A stretch of 64,000 nt of DNA from WHSW01 sp963749365 (GTDB taxonomy: Bacteria > Actinomycetota > Thermoleophilia > Solirubrobacterales > 70-9), in assembly GCA_963749365.1 (NCBI GenBank), contig CAVVME010000001.1:62001-126000 (forward strand), read 5' to 3'. Under the pieces are notes generated by a model, which was given only the letters and a program-made list of their open reading frames with translations, was not told the DNA's origin and ran no database searches. Within the stretch, counting starts at the first letter, position 1; each line of letters opens with the position of its first letter. The translations under genes and the position numbers were made by a program. Below are positions 38,274 through 47,521 of this stretch, in pieces.

Positions 38274-39613
38274 GCGACGAGGACCGGGTCGTCGCCGCGA
38301 TCGACGAGCGCAGCGACGAGCTGGTCGAGCTCGCCTCCGAGCTGATCCGGTTCGAGACCACGACCCGCGGCGAGGCCGACGAGCCGGCGCGCCAGGAGGC
38401 CGCGCTGCAGGAGCAGCTGGCGGCGCGCCTGGCGTCGGCCGGCGCCGAGGTCGAGCTGTTCGAGCCCGAGCCCGGTGCGCTCGACCGCTGGGATCGCCAG
38501 GTGCCGGCGGGGCTCGGCTTCGCCGGGCGCCCGCAGCTGCTCGCTCGCTTCGGCGGCTCCGGCGAGGGCCGCAGCCTGCTCCTCAACGGCCACATCGACG
38601 TCGTCTCGGCCGAGCCGCGCGAGCGCTGGGCGAGCGATCCGTTCGAGCCCGAGGTCCGCGACGGGCGCCTCTACGGGCGCGGGGCGTGTGACATGAAGGG
38701 CGGGGTCGCGGCGATGGTCGTCGCGGCGACCGCGCTCGCCGAGGCCGGGGTCGAGCTCCCGGGCGAGCTGATCGTGAGCACGGTCACCGACGAGGAGTGG
38801 AACGGCGCCGGGGCGCTGGCGCTCGCCGCGCGCGGGATCGACGCCGACGCCGGGATCGTCCCCGAGGCGACCGGGTTTGAGCCCTGGATCGCCTGTCGCG
38901 GCGTGCTCAATCCGACGGTGACCGTCGAGGGCCGCCCCGGCCACGCCGAGATGCCGCAACCGGACTGGCGCGAGGGCGGCGCCGTGAACGCGATCGAGAA
39001 GACGACGGTGGTGCTCGAGGCGGTGCGGGCGCTGCGCGAGCGGTGGGGCGAGCGCGACGGCGATCATCCGCTGCTCGCCCCCGGCGAGCTGGTGCCGACC
39101 GTGATCCAAGGGGGCGAGTGGTGGGTCAACTACCCGGCCTCCTGCACGACGACCGTCGACGTCACCTATCTCCCCCAACAGGGCGATCACGGCAACGGCG
39201 ATGACGGCGGCGGCTGGGGCAGCGGGCTGGAGCGCGAGATCGAGGCCTGGGTGCTCGAGCGCGCCCGCGAGGACCCGTGGCTGGCCGAGCACCCGCCGAG
39301 CTTCGAGTGGGGCACCAACCTGGCCCCCGCCGAGATCTCCCCCGAGCACCCGATCGTCGAGTGCGTCCTGGGGGCCGGTGCGGCCGTCGGGCGCCCCGGG
39401 AAGGTGGCCGCGCTGCAGGGCTGGCACGACGCGGCGACCTTCACCCGCTTCGGGACGCCGACGATCAGCTACGGGCCGGCCGGGCTCTCGAACGACGGCA
39501 AGACGATGGCCCACGCGGTCGACGAGTTCGTCCCGGTCGAGGACCTGGTCGCCTGCGCGCAGGCGCTCGCGATCGCCGCGCTGCGCTGGTGCGGCGGGAA
39601 GGAGGGAGAGTGA
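38270..39613 (+). CDS. M20-family metallohydrolase (ArgE/DapE-like)
   Basis: A 447-residue zinc hydrolase. Metal ligands: NGHIDVV near residue 108, GRGACDMKGG near 138, TDEEWNGAG near 175 (catalytic Glu pair), PEATGFEPW near 205 and GWHDAATFT near 385. The lid domain includes VEGRPGHAEMPQ. The family cleaves amide bonds in N-acyl, N-carbamoyl or N-formyl amino acids. Its place after the importer suggests it hydrolyses an amide in the imported compound or in a ring-opened product. Confidence 0.9.
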   Translation: MSDEDRVVAAIDERSDELVELASELIRFETTTRGEADEPARQEAALQEQLAARLASAGAEVELFEPEPGALDRWDRQVPAGLGFAGRPQLLARFGGSGEGRSLLLNGHIDVVSAEPRERWASDPFEPEVRDGRLYGRGACDMKGGVAAMVVAATALAEAGVELPGELIVSTVTDEEWNGAGALALAARGIDADAGIVPEATGFEPWIACRGVLNPTVTVEGRPGHAEMPQPDWREGGAVNAIEKTTVVLEAVRALRERWGERDGDHPLLAPGELVPTVIQGGEWWVNYPASCTTTVDVTYLPQQGDHGNGDDGGGWGSGLEREIEAWVLERAREDPWLAEHPPSFEWGTNLAPAEISPEHPIVECVLGAGAAVGRPGKVAALQGWHDAATFTRFGTPTISYGPAGLSNDGKTMAHAVDEFVPVEDLVACAQALAIAALRWCGGKEGE

Positions 39614-40494
39614 GACGCGACCTGAAGCTGCTCGTCGACGCGATCGACATGCACGCGCACACCCACCCGGCGCTGTTCAACCGCCCGATCGACGACGCCG
39701 ACCTCGCCTCGCACGCGCTCGACTTCGGCATGCGCGGCTTCGTGCTCAAGGACCACGACAGCGACACCACCGGTCGCGCCTACCACGTCGGGCGCACGTT
39801 CCGCCAGGTGGAGCCGTTCGGGGCGGTGGTCCTCAACCGCTCGGTCGGTGGGCTCAACCCGTGGGTGGTCCAGAAGGCGCTCCACTACGGCGCCCGGGTC
39901 GTCTGGATGCCGAGCAACCACTCCAAGTACCACTCCGAGTACTTCGACACGCCCGACTACCCGCAGCTCGGCCGCAAGCGCAAGCAGCTCGCCGGCGACG
40001 GGGTGACGGTGTTCGACCAGCGAGGCGAGCTGAAGCCCGAGGTGACGACGATCTGCGAGCTGGTCGCCGAGGACGACGCCTGTCTGGCGACCGGGCACCT
40101 GAGCATCGAGGAGACCCGGGCGCTGCAGGCGGAGGCGAAGCGATGCGGGGTGAGCAAGTTCCTCGTCACCCACGTCAACTGGGCGCTGACCCGCTACGAG
40201 CTCGACGTCCAGCGCGAGCTGATCGCCGAGGGCGCCTACCTCGAGTACGTGGCGGTCTCCTGCGTCTCGCCGATCTTCTGGGAGCAGAAGCCCGACGAGC
40301 TCGCCGAGTGGGTCGGCGAGCTCGGCGGCGACAACCTGATCCTCAGCTCCGACCTCGGCCAGGCCTCGGCGGCGCCGCACCCGGAGGGGATGCGGATGCT
40401 GATCAGCTCGATGCTCGACGTCGGCGCCGACTACGACGAGCTGGAGAAGATGACCAAGGCGAACCCGGCCCATCTGCTCGGGCTCAGCGCATGA
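39610..40494 (+). CDS. DUF6282-family metal-dependent hydrolase (amidohydrolase-like)
   Basis: A 294-residue TIM-barrel protein; the GTG overlaps the M20 stop (GTGA). The metal site opens with AIDMHAHTHPALF near residue 13, followed by GFVLKDHDS near 46, ATGHLSIEE near 158, FLVTHVNW near 180 and SSDLGQASA near 253. These match amidohydrolase or PHP-type ligands. DUF6282 members have no established reaction; ring-opening amide hydrolysis, as in dihydroorotase-like enzymes, is a reasonable guess. Confidence 0.75.
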   Translation: MRRDLKLLVDAIDMHAHTHPALFNRPIDDADLASHALDFGMRGFVLKDHDSDTTGRAYHVGRTFRQVEPFGAVVLNRSVGGLNPWVVQKALHYGARVVWMPSNHSKYHSEYFDTPDYPQLGRKRKQLAGDGVTVFDQRGELKPEVTTICELVAEDDACLATGHLSIEETRALQAEAKRCGVSKFLVTHVNWALTRYELDVQRELIAEGAYLEYVAVSCVSPIFWEQKPDELAEWVGELGGDNLILSSDLGQASAAPHPEGMRMLISSMLDVGADYDELEKMTKANPAHLLGLSA

Positions 40495-40531
40495 GCCGCG
40501 GCCCGCTCGAACGCGAACGAAAGGTGCGTCC

Positions 40532-40720
40532 ATGCCGCTGATCGAAGTCAAGGCCTTCGACCGTCGATTCGACGACCCCGAGGCCACCGAGCGCCTGATC
40601 GCCGGCCTCACCGACGCCCTCTGCGAGGTCTTCGGCGAGGAGGTCCGCGACGAGACCTGGGTGATCGTCGACGGGGTAGCGCCCTCGCACTGGGGCTTCG
40701 GGGGCGAGGTGCGCAAGTAG
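40532..40720 (+). CDS. 4-oxalocrotonate tautomerase-family protein
   Basis: A 62-residue protein with Pro directly after the start Met, the catalytic base of this family once Met is removed. The body has the beta-alpha-beta pattern of 4-OT monomers: VKAFDRRFDDPEATERLI, then EVRDETWVIVDGVAPSHWG and a gly-rich end. It would interconvert keto and enol forms of an unsaturated acid, or act as a decarboxylase/dehalogenase relative. It lies 37 bases after the DUF6282 gene and 2 bases before the next. Confidence 0.85.
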   Translation: MPLIEVKAFDRRFDDPEATERLIAGLTDALCEVFGEEVRDETWVIVDGVAPSHWGFGGEVRK

Positions 40721-40722
40721 CG

Positions 40723-42025
40723 ATGGCCGCCTCCCGCGTCCTCGCCACCTCGCTGACCTCGGGCTCACAGCCGCTCGTCGTCCGCGGCGAGGGCATGTGG
40801 CTCGAGCTCGACGACGGCCGCCGGGTGCTCGACGGCACCAACACGGCGGCGCCGCTGGGCCACGCGCACCCCGAGATCGTCGAGGCGGTGCGCGGCGCGG
40901 CGACGGCGCCGGCGATCAACGAGGGCGTGCGCTGGGGCGGGCGCGACGCGGCCGCCGAGGCGCTGCTCGAGACCGCGCTCGAGGGCGAGGACTGGGCCGG
41001 CGCGGTGCGCTTCTTCATCAGCGCCGGCGAGGCCAACGACGCCCTCTGCTCGCTCGCCCAGGCGCTGACCGGGCGCCCGGCGCTCGCCACCCGCGAGCGC
41101 GCCTACCACGGCGGCGTCGGCCTCGCGCGCGAGCTGACCGTGCAGCCGCAGTGGCACGGCGGGCTCGCCTACCGCGACCACACCGCGGCCCCGCCCCGGC
41201 TCGCCGACGTCCGCGAGCTGCCGGCGCCGGTCGGCGCCCGGATCGCCGGGCCGGGGGCGGATGCGGAGGCCGACCGCGCCGCCCTCGACGGCGCCGCCGG
41301 CGAGCTCGGCGACGTCGCCGCGGTGCTGATCGACTACAGCCAGGGCGGCATCTACCACCAGCCCGGCTACCAGGACCGGCTCGCCGAGCTCGCGTCGCGA
41401 CGCGGGGGCGCTGTGGATCGCCGACGAGACGGTGACCGGGCTCGGCCGGGTCGGGCACTGGTTTCAGTTTCAGGCCGGCGAGTCGCGCCCGGACGTGGTC
41501 ACGATGGGCAAGGGGCTGGCCGCGGGCGGCGCGCCGGCCGGCGCCGCGGTGCTCTCGCGCGAGCTGCTCGAGCGGATCGAGGACGCGGGCTGGCAGTCCT
41601 ACAGCAGCTACCGCGCCCACCCGATCACCTGCGCCGCGATCGAGGCCCACATCCGGGTCTCCGCCCGCGACGGCCTCTACCGGCGAGCGCTGGAGTTCGA
41701 CGAGATGCTCGCCGGCGAGATGCGCCGGCTCGCCGACGCCCACCCCGGGATCGCGCGCATCGACGGCCGCGGCCTGCACTGGACGATCGAGTTCCACGGC
41801 CCGAGCTGGCGCGAGTGGGAGGGCCACGATCCCGACCCGCTCGCCTCCCGGATCGCGGCCCGCGTCCTCGACGCCGGGGCGATGATCGCGACCAGCGGCG
41901 AGCAGACCTCGCTCTTCATCGCCCCGCCGCTGATCGTCGAGGAGGCCGAGCTGAAGCAGATCCTCGCCGCCGTCGACCACGGGCTCGAGCTCGCCGACGC
42001 CGAGCTCGACCGCGCCGCCGCCTGA
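40723..42025 (+). CDS. Second class III aminotransferase, frameshifted
   Basis: About 434 residues after correction. The N-terminal half has DGTNTAAPLGHAHPEI near residue 38, FFISAGEANDALCSLA near 95 and AYHGGVGLAREL near 127. One extra G in a G5 run near 41405 breaks the frame just before the expected ALWIADETVTGLGRVG. The second half has the PLP lysine in VVTMGKGLAAGGAPAG and ends DAELDRAAA. The ISAGEAND sequence replaces the usual SGSEAN-type loop with Ala and Asp changes. Substrate unknown. Confidence 0.82.
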
Positions 42026-42044
42026 GCGGTCGCGTCGTGCCGAG

Positions 42045-42368
42045 TCAGTGGCGGGCGAGCGAGCGCGCGTGCTCGTAGCGCTCGCGCAGCAGCGCCGCGC
42101 CGCGCTCGACCCCCGAGGGCCCCGGCTCGAGCTCGACCGTCACCCAGCCCGAACCGGCCGGCGCCCAGCGATGCTCGCGCGCCTCGCCGCGCTCGATCAG
42201 CTCCGCCTTCAGCGGCTTCGGCAGCGGCATGTCAAGCGTCGCGGTTCCGTGCAGGTGCCCGAGCTCGCGCCGGCCGAGCATGAACCGGGTCGAGCCGAAG
42301 CGGCCGGGCTCCAGGGTGACGCCGTCCCAGCTCGAGACCTCGTCGATCAGGGTGGCGGTCGCGCCCAT
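42045..42368 (-). CDS. Luciferase-domain (DUF5519-like) small protein
   Basis: A 107-residue protein read from the ATG at 42368. The central segment LGHLHGTATLDMPLPKPL (residues 44-61) and the end GWVTVELEPG with a final LLRERYEHAR helix match the small family annotated as luciferase-domain proteins. The family's biochemical role is not known. It is convergent with the aminotransferase gene. Confidence 0.7.
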   Translation of the reverse strand: MGATATLIDEVSSWDGVTLEPGRFGSTRFMLGRRELGHLHGTATLDMPLPKPLKAELIERGEAREHRWAPAGSGWVTVELEPGPSGVERGAALLRERYEHARSLARH

Positions 42369-42431
42369 GCCCGAGAGAGTAGAGGGAGCCCGCTTGCCGC
42401 TCACCGGGCCGGCGGCGTTCGGGCTTCTCGG

Positions 42432-43085
42432 CTAGCCCACCTGCGCGACCAGTTCCGGGGTGACCTCTCCCGGGGTCGCCACGGTGGCCGCGGCGAGCGC
42501 GAGCGCGCTCTCGTCGGGCGGGTAGTGCGGGTTCGGGACCGCGATCACCGCCATCCCCGCCGCGGCGGCCGCTTGCAGCCCGTTGCTCGAGTCCTCGACC
42601 GCGACGCAGCGCCGGGGGTCGGCGTCCAGGCGTCGCGCGACCTCCAGGTAGACGTCGGAGGCGGGCTTGCCGCGCTCGACCTCCTCCGAGGAGACGGTGA
42701 CCGAGAACGCGTCCGCGAGTCCGGCGAGCTCGATCGCCCGGTCGATGATCTCGCGGTTCGACGACGAGGCGAGACCGAGGGGCCAGCGCTCGGCCAGCTC
42801 CCGGACCGCGGCCTGGGCGCCGGGAAGGAGCGGCAGCTCGCGGTCGTAGCGCTCCTTCATGCGACGGACGACCTCGCGGTTGATCTTCTCCGGCTCAAGT
42901 GGCGTCCCAAGCTCCTCGTGCAGATACCGCGACCACTCGAGCGAGCTCATCCCCATCATCACGTGCGGGGCCTCCTCGCGCCAGGTCCCGCCACTGTCCC
43001 GTACCAGCGCCTCCTTGGCCTCGTTCCACACCTGCTCGGAGTCGAGCAGGACGCCGTCGAGGTCGAAAATCACCGCATCTGGCAC
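42432..43085 (-). CDS. HAD-superfamily hydrolase (beta-phosphoglucomutase/phosphatase-like)
   Basis: A 217-residue protein. HAD motif I is VIFDLDGVLLDSE at residues 5-17, motif II GLASSSNRE near 104, motif III Lys in EEVERGKPASDVY near 140 and motif IV VAVEDSSNGLQAA near 165. A helical cap is inserted after motif I, as in subfamily IA. It would be a sugar-phosphate phosphatase or mutase. Confidence 0.9.
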   Translation of the reverse strand: MPDAVIFDLDGVLLDSEQVWNEAKEALVRDSGGTWREEAPHVMMGMSSLEWSRYLHEELGTPLEPEKINREVVRRMKERYDRELPLLPGAQAAVRELAERWPLGLASSSNREIIDRAIELAGLADAFSVTVSSEEVERGKPASDVYLEVARRLDADPRRCVAVEDSSNGLQAAAAAGMAVIAVPNPHYPPDESALALAAATVATPGEVTPELVAQVG

Positions 43086-43147
43086 CGGGTGGTTCTAACG
43101 CATGGAACGACCGCGACGATTCGCCAAGCCGGCTCGGCGGGCCCGGC

Positions 43148-44086
43148 TCAGTCGAACCGATCCATCAGCTCCCCGATCGTCGCCATCATCGGCTCGTCGT
43201 CGGGGGCGTTGTAGGTGACGATCCGGGTCTGCGGGTTGCTCGGCCGCCGGTAGCACTCGGGGAAGAAGACCGGGTAGCCGAAGCGGAAGCCGTACTCGGC
43301 CTGCTGGCCGGCGCGGCGGCTGACGTAGGCCTGGCGCTTGGCGGTGCTGAGCTGCTTGATGAACTGGCAGCCGCTGCTCTTCGTAAACGCGGGGCTGTTG
43401 CCGAGGTGAAAGTGGACCTGGACCTTGCCGGCCAGGCTGCGGACCGCGTTCAGGTTGATCCGGAAATCGGTGTCCTGGACCTCGAGGAAGTCGGTGTCGG
43501 CGGGGAAGCGGGGGTTGCGTGCGATCCCGAACGCGTTGCCGCCGATCCACTCCCCGTTGGCGTGCGCGTTGGCGACCGCGGCCCGCATCACCTTTGGCTC
43601 CTTCCGCGCGGCCGTGGTGTAGAAGTCGAACAGCCAGCCCTCGTTGCCGAACGCCGCCCGCACCTTCGCCATCATCGCGTTCAGCCGGCGGACCGTCGGG
43701 TACTCGAGCGCGTTGAGCTCGATCGCGAACTCCGCCTGCGGGCTGGTGGCGAGCACCGCTGCGCGGATCGTCTCCCAGGCCTTGACCTCGTCGTCGGTCA
43801 CCCGCTCGCCCGCGGTGAAGCGGATCAGGCTCGTGACGTAGGTCGGCCGAAGTGCCGCGAGCGCGGCGCCCACCGACGCCGCCGTCTCGCCGGGCGCCGT
43901 CCACTTGCCGTGCTGGTAGACGCGCACCCAGGCGATCCGCGAGGCGTCGGGCGGGGTCCCCGCCGCGGGAACGGCGCCCGCCCCGCCGGCCTCGCCTCCC
44001 CAGCCCGCGAGCGCGAGCGCAGCGACAAGTGTCCCGACCGCGGCCCGGGCGCGGAAGTCGCAAGAAGGCTGATCCGACCCACTCAT
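43148..44086 (-). CDS. Secreted hypothetical protein
   Basis: A 312-residue protein from the ATG at 44086. An N-terminal signal (basic start, AAVGTLVAALALAGWG) is followed by a Gly/Ala-rich segment. The remainder reads like a barrel of alternating strands and helices: RIAWVRVYQHGKW, EFAIELNALEYP, GWLFDFYTTAA, GEWIGGNAFGIARNP and VQVHFHLGNSP. The pattern of one motif per strand resembles glycosidase-like TIM barrels, but I see no proven catalytic pair. Exported; function unknown. Confidence 0.7.
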   Translation of the reverse strand: MSGSDQPSCDFRARAAVGTLVAALALAGWGGEAGGAGAVPAAGTPPDASRIAWVRVYQHGKWTAPGETAASVGAALAALRPTYVTSLIRFTAGERVTDDEVKAWETIRAAVLATSPQAEFAIELNALEYPTVRRLNAMMAKVRAAFGNEGWLFDFYTTAARKEPKVMRAAVANAHANGEWIGGNAFGIARNPRFPADTDFLEVQDTDFRINLNAVRSLAGKVQVHFHLGNSPAFTKSSGCQFIKQLSTAKRQAYVSRRAGQQAEYGFRFGYPVFFPECYRRPSNPQTRIVTYNAPDDEPMMATIGELMDRFD

Positions 44087-44167
44087 CAACTTGATCGGGC
44101 AGCGCGGGCAGATCCTTGACCGCGGAGAACCGGGATCCGGCGAGGGTCTCGACCGCACGCCTGCGTA

Positions 44168-44177
44168 CTTAGCTAAG
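44168..44177. promoter_or_regulatory. Palindrome upstream of the first toxin-antitoxin pair
   Basis: CTTAGCTAAG is a perfect palindrome 45 bases before the antitoxin ATG, followed by a possible -10 TAGGAT (44184-44189). Antitoxins of this type repress their own promoters, so it may be the operator. Confidence 0.4.
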
Positions 44178-44221
44178 ACGGACTAGGATAGAGGCCGAGA
44201 GCCAACCCAGGGGAGAGATCG

Positions 44222-44467
44222 ATGTCCGAGCCGACTCAGTTCAACATGCACGACGCGAAGACCAACCTCTCGCGCCTGGTCGAGCGGGTCGAGGCCGGCG
44301 AGGAGATCGTGATCGCCCGCAACGGCCGACCGGTTGCGATGCTGGTCCCGGCACCGGGAGCGTCGCGGGCCGGGATCGAGGGCGCCTGGGCGGGCCAGGT
44401 CGAGATCGCCGGCGACTTCGACGAGCTGCCCGAGGAGCTCGCGCGCGCCTTCGGGATGCTCGACTGA
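44222..44467 (+). CDS. Antitoxin, Phd/YefM family
   Basis: An 81-residue protein after GGGAGAGAT. The N-terminal DNA-binding fold is typical: FNMHDAKTNLSRLVERVEAG, then EIVIARNGRPVAMLVP (residues 8-45). The C-terminal tail FDELPEELARAFGML would wrap the toxin. Its stop overlaps the toxin start. It probably neutralises the next gene's PIN ribonuclease and represses the promoter. Confidence 0.9.
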   Translation: MSEPTQFNMHDAKTNLSRLVERVEAGEEIVIARNGRPVAMLVPAPGASRAGIEGAWAGQVEIAGDFDELPEELARAFGMLD

Positions 44468-44847
44468 ACGCCCTGCTCGACACGCACGCCCTGCTGTTGC
44501 TGCTCAGCGGTCGTGAGCGACTCGGGCGGCGCGCCCGCGAGGTCGTCCTCAGCCGCCGCAACCGGGTCGCCGTCAGCGCCGCGACGATCTGGGAGGTCGA
44601 GATCAAGCGCGCGCTCGGCAAGCTCGTCGCTCCCGACGATCTGACCGAGCAGCTCGCCACCCACGGCTTCACCCAGCTGCCGATCCGCTGGGAGCACGCG
44701 GTCGCGGCCGGGCGGCTGCCCGCCCATCACCGCGACCCGTTCGACCGCATGCTGATCGCCCAGGCGATGCTCGAGGACCTGGTCGTGGTCACCGGCGACC
44801 AGTCGTTCGCGGACTACGACGTCCGCACCCTCGACGCGCTGGCCTGA
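44464..44847 (+). CDS. vapC: PIN-domain toxin (VapC type), CTG start
   Basis: About 127 residues. Acidic PIN residues are present: Asp in LLDTHALL at residue 6, Glu in TIWEVEIK near 43, Asp in DPFDRMLIAQA near 88 and Asp in VTGDQSFADYD near 110. To keep the first Asp the start must be CTG 44464, which overlaps the antitoxin stop as CTGA; the next candidate, TTG 44497, would lose it. The enzyme would cleave RNA (often tRNA or rRNA) when free of antitoxin. Confidence 0.88.
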   Translation: MNALLDTHALLLLLSGRERLGRRAREVVLSRRNRVAVSAATIWEVEIKRALGKLVAPDDLTEQLATHGFTQLPIRWEHAVAAGRLPAHHRDPFDRMLIAQAMLEDLVVVTGDQSFADYDVRTLDALA

Positions 44848-45074
44848 CCGCGGGCTCGGCTGCGTGGCGCGGAGCCACCCGACCTACGAGGCCGGTCGAA
44901 ACGACTAGCGAAAGTCGCTTGTTTAGCGCGACGTTGCGGAGTAGACTTTTTCTTGCCCCGCCGCCAAGGTTTCTGGCCTCAGAGCGGTAGTACGCCGACA
45001 CGCGAGCAACGCGACAAGGCAACTCACCCTGAGGCGCACAGGATCGACGGCGGGGCTGGTCGTTTTGCTCCCTC
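44848..45074. other. Intergenic region with hairpin CGACT/AGTCG
   Basis: CGACT (44902-44906) and AGTCG (44913-44917) form a stem with loop AGCGAA, followed by CTTGTTT; it may terminate the toxin operon. No coding sequence is supported in the rest of this gap. Confidence 0.35.
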
Positions 45075-45832
45075 CTAGCCGGCGCCGGCGGCGTGCGCGG
45101 GGAAGATGAACGGGTAGGTCTCGACCGCGCGCAGCCACCCGGGGCAATCGCCCGGCTCGCCGAGCGGCGACGACCTGCCTCCCGCGCTCGATCGCGGCGT
45201 CACCAAGCGCCACCGGCCCCGCGCCGCCGATCTCGCCCGCGGCGTCGCGGGCGACGATCGTGATCCCGGCCCCGCGAGCCGCCCTGCCCGCCTCCACCGC
45301 GACGCTGAGTCGGCACCGACCGCGGTCGAGCGCCGGATCGCCGAGCGCGACCGGGGGCTTCGCACCTCGCGCCGGCTCGCGCCGGGCGACGACGTCGGTT
45401 CGGAATCGCAGCCGCTCGGGCACGGTCGCGGCGCCCGCGAACGGGCAGCTCGTCGACCACGACCCCGGTCTCGCCCGGCAGCAGCGTCGGTCGCCAGTCG
45501 ACCTTGCCGCGTCCGCCAAGCTCGGACCACGCGGTCGCCGTCGCGGTCGAGCACCCTGCCGCGCGCAAACGCCGCCAGCGCGACCCGCTTCTCGCTCGTG
45601 TTGCGGACGACCGCGATGTAGCGCAGTTCGTCGCCGTAACGCACCAGCGCCTGCTCGATCGACGCGCAGCTTGCGCTCCGAGAACGCTCGCCCGAGGAGC
45701 CGAAGTCGCCGTTGATGACCGCGATCAGCGATCGACACCGCGACGAATGCGACGAAGCCGTACCAGAGGATCGCCGACCAGCACCAAGTAACCCCATCGC
45801 GGCGAGCCCACTCGCCGAGCCGAGACCTCCAT
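45075..45832 (-). CDS. Membrane-anchored secreted beta-domain protein, several frameshifts
   Basis: Three frames must be joined to read this gene. An N-terminal span is visible (TWCWSAILWYGFVAFVAV), then a beta-rich outer domain: ALVRYGDELRYIAVVRNTS, VALAAFARGRVLDRDGDRVV, LPGETGVVVDELP, and the C-terminus ending WLRAVETYPFIFPAHAAGAG at 45075. The VRNTSEKRVALAA pattern resembles FxLYD-like domains. At least three indels are needed, so the start (ATG 45832) is a guess. Function unknown. Confidence 0.45.
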
Positions 45833-45899
45833 CGCCGAGCCGAGGACCGCCGACCCGGCGGCGATGCTGCTCGGGAGTCGGCTGCTGTGCGAGAGCGTG

Positions 45900-46642
45900 G
45901 CTGCTTCGGGACCAGCGAGCGAACGACCGTCTTGCGACAGCCCGAGGCCACGGTCGCGGCAGTAGGCGACGAGGTCGTGAGGGTCGTCGACCGCGACCAG
46001 CTCGGCGTGGTACCGGCGAGCGACCCGGGCCGAGGATCCTTGCCGGTGTCGCTGTCCGGGCGGAACCCCGGCGACGGCGATCACGGTCGGCCGCGCGAAC
46101 TGGGCCCGGAACCCCGCCTCGTGCACCTCGACCCGCCCCCACGCCTCGACGATTCCGGCGACCGCCGCCGGCTGGCCCGACACGCCGCCGAGATAGGAGA
46201 GCGCGGTCCGCGCGGCGTGCGGGTGGACCGCGTAGAGGCCGCAGCCGCAATCGGGGTCGGGCGCACGGTGGCGACCGCGGCGCTCCCGACCCGGTGTTTC
46301 CGTAGCTGCACTGGGCGACCGTCGGCCTGCCTCCAGGGACCCACCGCCTCCCGGTCACCCCGTGCAGGGACGCCGATCCACCCCGGAACTCGATCGCCCA
46401 GACCCGGATCCCGTGGATCCGCCCGGCGATCAACGGCGTCTCCTCGCTCGCCACGGCCGTTGCCGCGTTCAGGGCGCCTCGACCGGCTCGCGCTCGGGGT
46501 CGCGCTCGCGCTCGCGGTCGGGGCGTCGCGGGCTCGCGGCTCTGCGCTCGCGCTGCGGCTCCGGCTCGGGCGCCGGCTCAGGGGGAGCCGGCTGCTCGAT
46601 CGGCTGCACGATGATCGTTCGCGACGGCCCCGGCAGAGTCAT
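45900..46642 (-). CDS. Conserved hypothetical protein, tandem copy B, frameshifted
   Basis: It begins at the ATG 46642 (after GAGGAGAGG) with MTLPGPSRTIIVQPIEQPAP, then a Pro/Glu/Arg-rich linker, LIAGRIHGIRVWAIEF, GRRWVPGGRPTVAQC and a later block AGIVEAWGRVEVHEAGFRAQ, and ends near LVAYCRDRGLGLS. At least two indels split the frame, and the exact end is uncertain. The AWGRVExHxxGFRAxxARP signature recurs in copy A and, from memory, in other actinobacterial hypotheticals. No function is known to me. Confidence 0.5.
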
Positions 46643-46779
46643 CCTCTCCTCCTCGGTCGTGTTCCTTCGGCGCGGGCTTGGCGCTGACGCGCCGCCCGCT
46701 CGCGGCGGCGGCGGTTGCGGCGCTGACGCGCGAGCTCGGAGATCCGGACGGCTCACCGGCGGCTCCGCGACGGCCGGCG

Positions 46780-47521
46780 CCTCCTCGGGAACGCAGCGAG
46801 CGCGACCACCTCCGGCGACGAGGCCCCAGCCGCGCCCCTGGCAGTAGAGGACGAGGTCGTGCGGGTCGAGCACCGGCACCAGCTCGGCCCGGTACCCGCG
46901 GGCGATCCGGGCCGCCGTCCGCGCGGGGTCACCGGACGCCGGCTCGGCGGCGACTGCGAACGCGATCGGCCGCGCGTACTGGGCGCGAAACCCAGACTTG
47001 ATGCAGCTCGACCCTCCCCCAGGCCTCGACGATCCCCGCGATCGCACCGCGGCCGGGCTCGTCCTCCGAGATAGGCGAGCGCGGTCTCTGCCGCATGAGG
47101 ATGTACGGCGTAGAGGCCGCAGCCACAGTCGGGCTCGGGCGCGCGGTGGCGGCGGAGTCGACGCCCGATCCCCGCCAGGTCCCGGTTGCAGACCGCGACC
47201 GTCGGCTCACCGCCGGCCTTCCAGCCGCCCCCGGTCACCCCGTGCAGCAATCCCGAGTCGCTAACAGAACTCGATCGACCAGACCCGGATCCCATGGATC
47301 CGCCCGGCGATCAGCGGCGGTCCGTCGCCCTCCACGATCGTCGCCGTGTTCAGGGAGCCTCGACCGGCTCGCGCTCGGGGTCGCGCTCGCGCTCGCGGCT
47401 CCGGACGTCGCGGCCGCGGCTCTCGCTCGCGCTCCGGCTCCGGCTCGGGCGCCGGCTCCGGGGGCGCCGGCTGCTCGATCGGCTGCACGATGATCGTTCG
47501 CGACGGTCCCGGCAGGGTCAT
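46780..47521 (-). CDS. Conserved hypothetical protein, tandem copy A, frameshifted
   Basis: The ATG at 47521 overlaps the stop of the 138-residue gene (ATGA) and follows GAGGAGGAG. Same order as copy B: MTLPGPSRTIIVQPIEQPAP, charged linker (about residues 25-55), LIAGRIHGIRVWSIEF, LHGVTGGGWKAGGEPTVAVC, PEPDCGCGLYAVHPHAAE, then the GFRAQYARPIAFAVAAE block and LVLYCQGRGWGLV. Paired cysteines (CGCGLYA) may bind metal. Several indels; the C-terminus may run into a duplicated piece of the upstream gene. Confidence 0.5.
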
